From JBCCFX01 sp039029515 (GTDB lineage: Bacteria > Planctomycetota > Phycisphaerae > Phycisphaerales > SM1A02), in the NCBI GenBank assembly GCA_039029515.1, contig JBCCFX010000196.1:1-7111 (forward strand): a stretch of 7,111 nucleotides of DNA. Direction: 5' to 3'. A model generated the notes under the pieces. The model saw nothing but the letters and a program-made list of their open reading frames with translations. It made no database searches and had not been told where the DNA came from. The first letter of the stretch is position 1, and every line of letters starts with the position of its first letter. This document shows positions 5,592 to 7,111 of the stretch, in pieces. The translations under genes were made by a program, and so were the position numbers.

Positions 5592-6506
5592 ATGACCGGT
5601 CGACGGTGTGCAGGCATCCGGGTATCCATCGCGATGATCACCGCTGTGGCAGTTGCCGCACCGATGGCTCATGGTCGCGCTTCGCACGACAATGCGCTGG
5701 ACGTGCTCGCGACGTCGTCCTACTACCGGGCGACTGACGATGGCACGCTGACCGCTGAGACAGTCTTTGACCTCCTCGTGAAGCGCTACAAGCAACTGGA
5801 TACCTACGCAGATGAAGTTCGCGTTGTGTACCGCACGACCGATACCGACGCGCCGAACGATGTCGATGAAGTCGAGATGACCATGGATTGCACCGCGGAT
5901 GCCGATGAGCTGACGGTGCGCACGTCCGGCGGATCGATCTGGCGATCGCTTGGTGTCTCCGTTCCCTTCAAATCACCGCGCGGTGCGAAAGCCGCTCGTC
6001 AGCGTTACAACTTCTTCCTCGCGCCTCATATGGTCCTGAAGTTCAGCGAACGACCGCTCACCGAGTGGCAACACGCCGACGATGCGCCGCTCGAAGCGAC
6101 TGCGGTCACATCGGTGACCATCGAAGATCGCGCGTTGGTGCAGCTTGATCTTGCTGAGCGCTCGGATGACGCCGACGAACCGTCGGATCGTGAACCGACC
6201 GTCTCGCTGTTTATCAACCCAGATTCCATGCTGGTGGAGCGCGTCGACCGCACGCAAGTCCTTGATGATGGTCGAACGCAGACGACAACGCTGGACATCA
6301 CGCCGACCGATCACTCGGACATCGCGCCGCCTCAACCGACGTCGGCACCAACACTCGGCCCATCATTCCCGAACGATCTGGTGCGTGATGACGACGACGC
6401 CCTGATCGATCCGATCGTGACGCCGGATGAGGACCTGCATCAAGATGTCATCGACGATGTGACACCGCCGGCGGAGCGTGATCCGTCGATGCAGCCGCCG
6501 TACTGA
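5592..6506 (+). CDS. Exported protein of unknown function, LolA-like N-terminal region with acidic proline-rich tail
   Basis: A 304-residue protein with a clear Sec-type signal peptide: basic MTGRRCAGIR, then a hydrophobic core VSIAMITAVAVAAPM (11-25) and a plausible cleavage site near AHG/RA (26-30). It is therefore periplasmic or otherwise extracytoplasmic. The mature N-terminus reads FDLLVKRYKQLDTYADEVRVVYRT at 59-82. This helix followed by a beta strand, with a 'tyrosine ... y.d' pattern, recalls LolA-like/DUF2092 folds that bind lipids or lipoproteins. Later strands with regular polar/hydrophobic alternation (94-110, 171-187, 202-218, 222-236) are compatible with such a half-barrel, but no diagnostic motif is present. 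From about 243 the tail is rich in Pro, Asp and Thr and probably disordered. The ATG at 5592 is preceded by GGAAAGG (5579-5585); a GTG at 5577 would add five residues but has no ribosome site. It lies 113 bases after the CPBP gene, so it may be a separate unit. Being real is near certain; the function is not known. Confidence 0.8.
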   Translation: MTGRRCAGIRVSIAMITAVAVAAPMAHGRASHDNALDVLATSSYYRATDDGTLTAETVFDLLVKRYKQLDTYADEVRVVYRTTDTDAPNDVDEVEMTMDCTADADELTVRTSGGSIWRSLGVSVPFKSPRGAKAARQRYNFFLAPHMVLKFSERPLTEWQHADDAPLEATAVTSVTIEDRALVQLDLAERSDDADEPSDREPTVSLFINPDSMLVERVDRTQVLDDGRTQTTTLDITPTDHSDIAPPQPTSAPTLGPSFPNDLVRDDDDALIDPIVTPDEDLHQDVIDDVTPPAERDPSMQPPY

Positions 6507-6518
6507 TTGATCATGCCA

Positions 6519-7111
6519 TCAGGTGACCGATAGCGTCGGCTGAACGAAGTCGCCACGCATTGATGCAATGGACACCTGGCTCGCAAGCTGTTCGCACATG
6601 TGATCGAGTGCGGCGGACATCGTGTCGTTGATGTTCCATTGTTCCAGCGGCTGTCCGTTATCCGCGTTCTCACGCAACTTCATATGCAGCGGCATCGCAC
6701 CGAGGAACGGCAGGTTCATGGCCTGTGCAAGCAACTGGGCGCCGCCGCGTCCGAAGATGTCATATTCCTTACCGTCATCGCCGATGAAGAAACTCATGTT
6801 CTCGACGAGTCCGAGTTGCGGCACGCCGAGTTGCTGGAACATACGCACCGCGCGTCGGGCATCATCCTGCGCGACGCGCTGTGGCGTACATACCGTCACC
6901 GCTCCGGTCAGCGGCAGTAATTGCGAAAGCGTCAGCGGCACATCACCCGTGCCCGGCGGAAGATCGACGATGAGGTAGTCGAGATCGCCCCAGCGCGTCT
7001 GGAGTGCGAGTTGCTTGAACGCGCCGTGTGCCATCGGACCGCGCCAGATCAACGCCTTGTCGGCAGGCACGAGTTTGCCGATCGTCATCGCCTTGATGCC
7101 GTGCACTTCGA
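6519..7111 (-). CDS. Mrp/NBP35-family P-loop ATPase, C-terminal part (runs off right edge)
   Basis: The C-terminal portion (about 197 codons) of an Mrp/ApbC/NBP35-type ATPase, a cytoplasmic protein that carries or delivers Fe-S clusters in its characterised relatives. Residues below are numbered from the GTG codon at 7106, which is simply the first convenient codon and not a proven start. LDYLIVDLPPGTGD at 42-55 is the family's Walker B/switch II hallmark. TVCTPQ at 71-76, the helix QDDARRAVRMFQQL at 80-93, LVENMS at 100-105 and IFGRGGAQ at 117-124 are all family positions, and MPLHMKLREN at 138-147 matches the E. coli Mrp MPLHxxLRE region. The Walker A loop lies beyond the window. The segment between ENMS and IFG reads FFIGDDGKEYD and lacks the CPxC cysteine pair used by many Mrp proteins to bind a bridging cluster. 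The gene is convergent with the exported-protein gene, only 12 bases apart. The symbol mrp or apbC would be reasonable but is withheld because those cysteines are absent. Confidence 0.92.
   Translation of the reverse strand, partial: EVHGIKAMTIGKLVPADKALIWRGPMAHGAFKQLALQTRWGDLDYLIVDLPPGTGDVPLTLSQLLPLTGAVTVCTPQRVAQDDARRAVRMFQQLGVPQLGLVENMSFFIGDDGKEYDIFGRGGAQLLAQAMNLPFLGAMPLHMKLRENADNGQPLEQWNINDTMSAALDHMCEQLASQVSIASMRGDFVQPTLSVT

Noticed and set aside
6503..6522. CTGAT/ATCAG stem in the convergent gap between the exported protein and Mrp genes
   Set aside because: Only five pairs with a 10-base loop, overlapping both stop codons and with no U-tract; too weak to call a bidirectional terminator.

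Overview
The window is GC-rich bacterial DNA with tightly packed genes, and GTG serves as start codon at least once. No taxonomic marker gene is present. A group such as Planctomycetota (for example Phycisphaerae) is the best guess. It rests on gene style only: a small RRM-type RNA-binding protein, an Mrp ATPase with a cysteine-free C-terminal segment, and large multi-pass membrane proteins with long soluble insertions. I hold this guess weakly.

Layout, left to right. (1) Minus strand, 1-1677: the start of an RRM RNA-binding protein (runs off the left edge) lies downstream of a RhlE-like DEAD-box RNA helicase. Together they look like an RNA-remodelling pair of the kind often linked to cold or RNA-structure stress. 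(2) A 583-base gap, 1678-2260, separates the minus-strand helicase from a plus-strand gene cluster. It holds two short arrays of 7-base tandem repeats, G-rich on opposite strands, and no gene I believe. (3) Plus strand, 2261-5478: four tightly spaced genes that look like one operon. These are a soluble YbjQ/UPF0145-family protein, a second YbjQ-family protein with an N-terminal membrane anchor (start and stop overlap as ATGA), a divergent PrsW-like multi-pass membrane protein (11-base overlap), and a 524-residue CPBP-family (CAAX/Abi) intramembrane protease with complete catalytic motifs and a large N-terminal soluble domain. (4) Plus strand, 5592-6506: an exported protein of unknown function with a LolA-like flavour and an acidic, proline-rich tail. 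(5) Minus strand, 6519-7111: the C-terminal part of an Mrp/NBP35-family ATPase, convergent with the preceding gene at 12 bases distance and running off the right edge.

The most interesting unit is the operon at 2261-5478. It pairs two copies of the poorly understood YbjQ fold, one soluble and one membrane-tethered, with two different glutamate-type intramembrane protease folds, one apparently intact and one divergent. The sequence supports co-expression. A shared membrane-signalling or membrane-stress role is inference. No CRISPR array, transposase, tRNA, rRNA or integration signature was seen.
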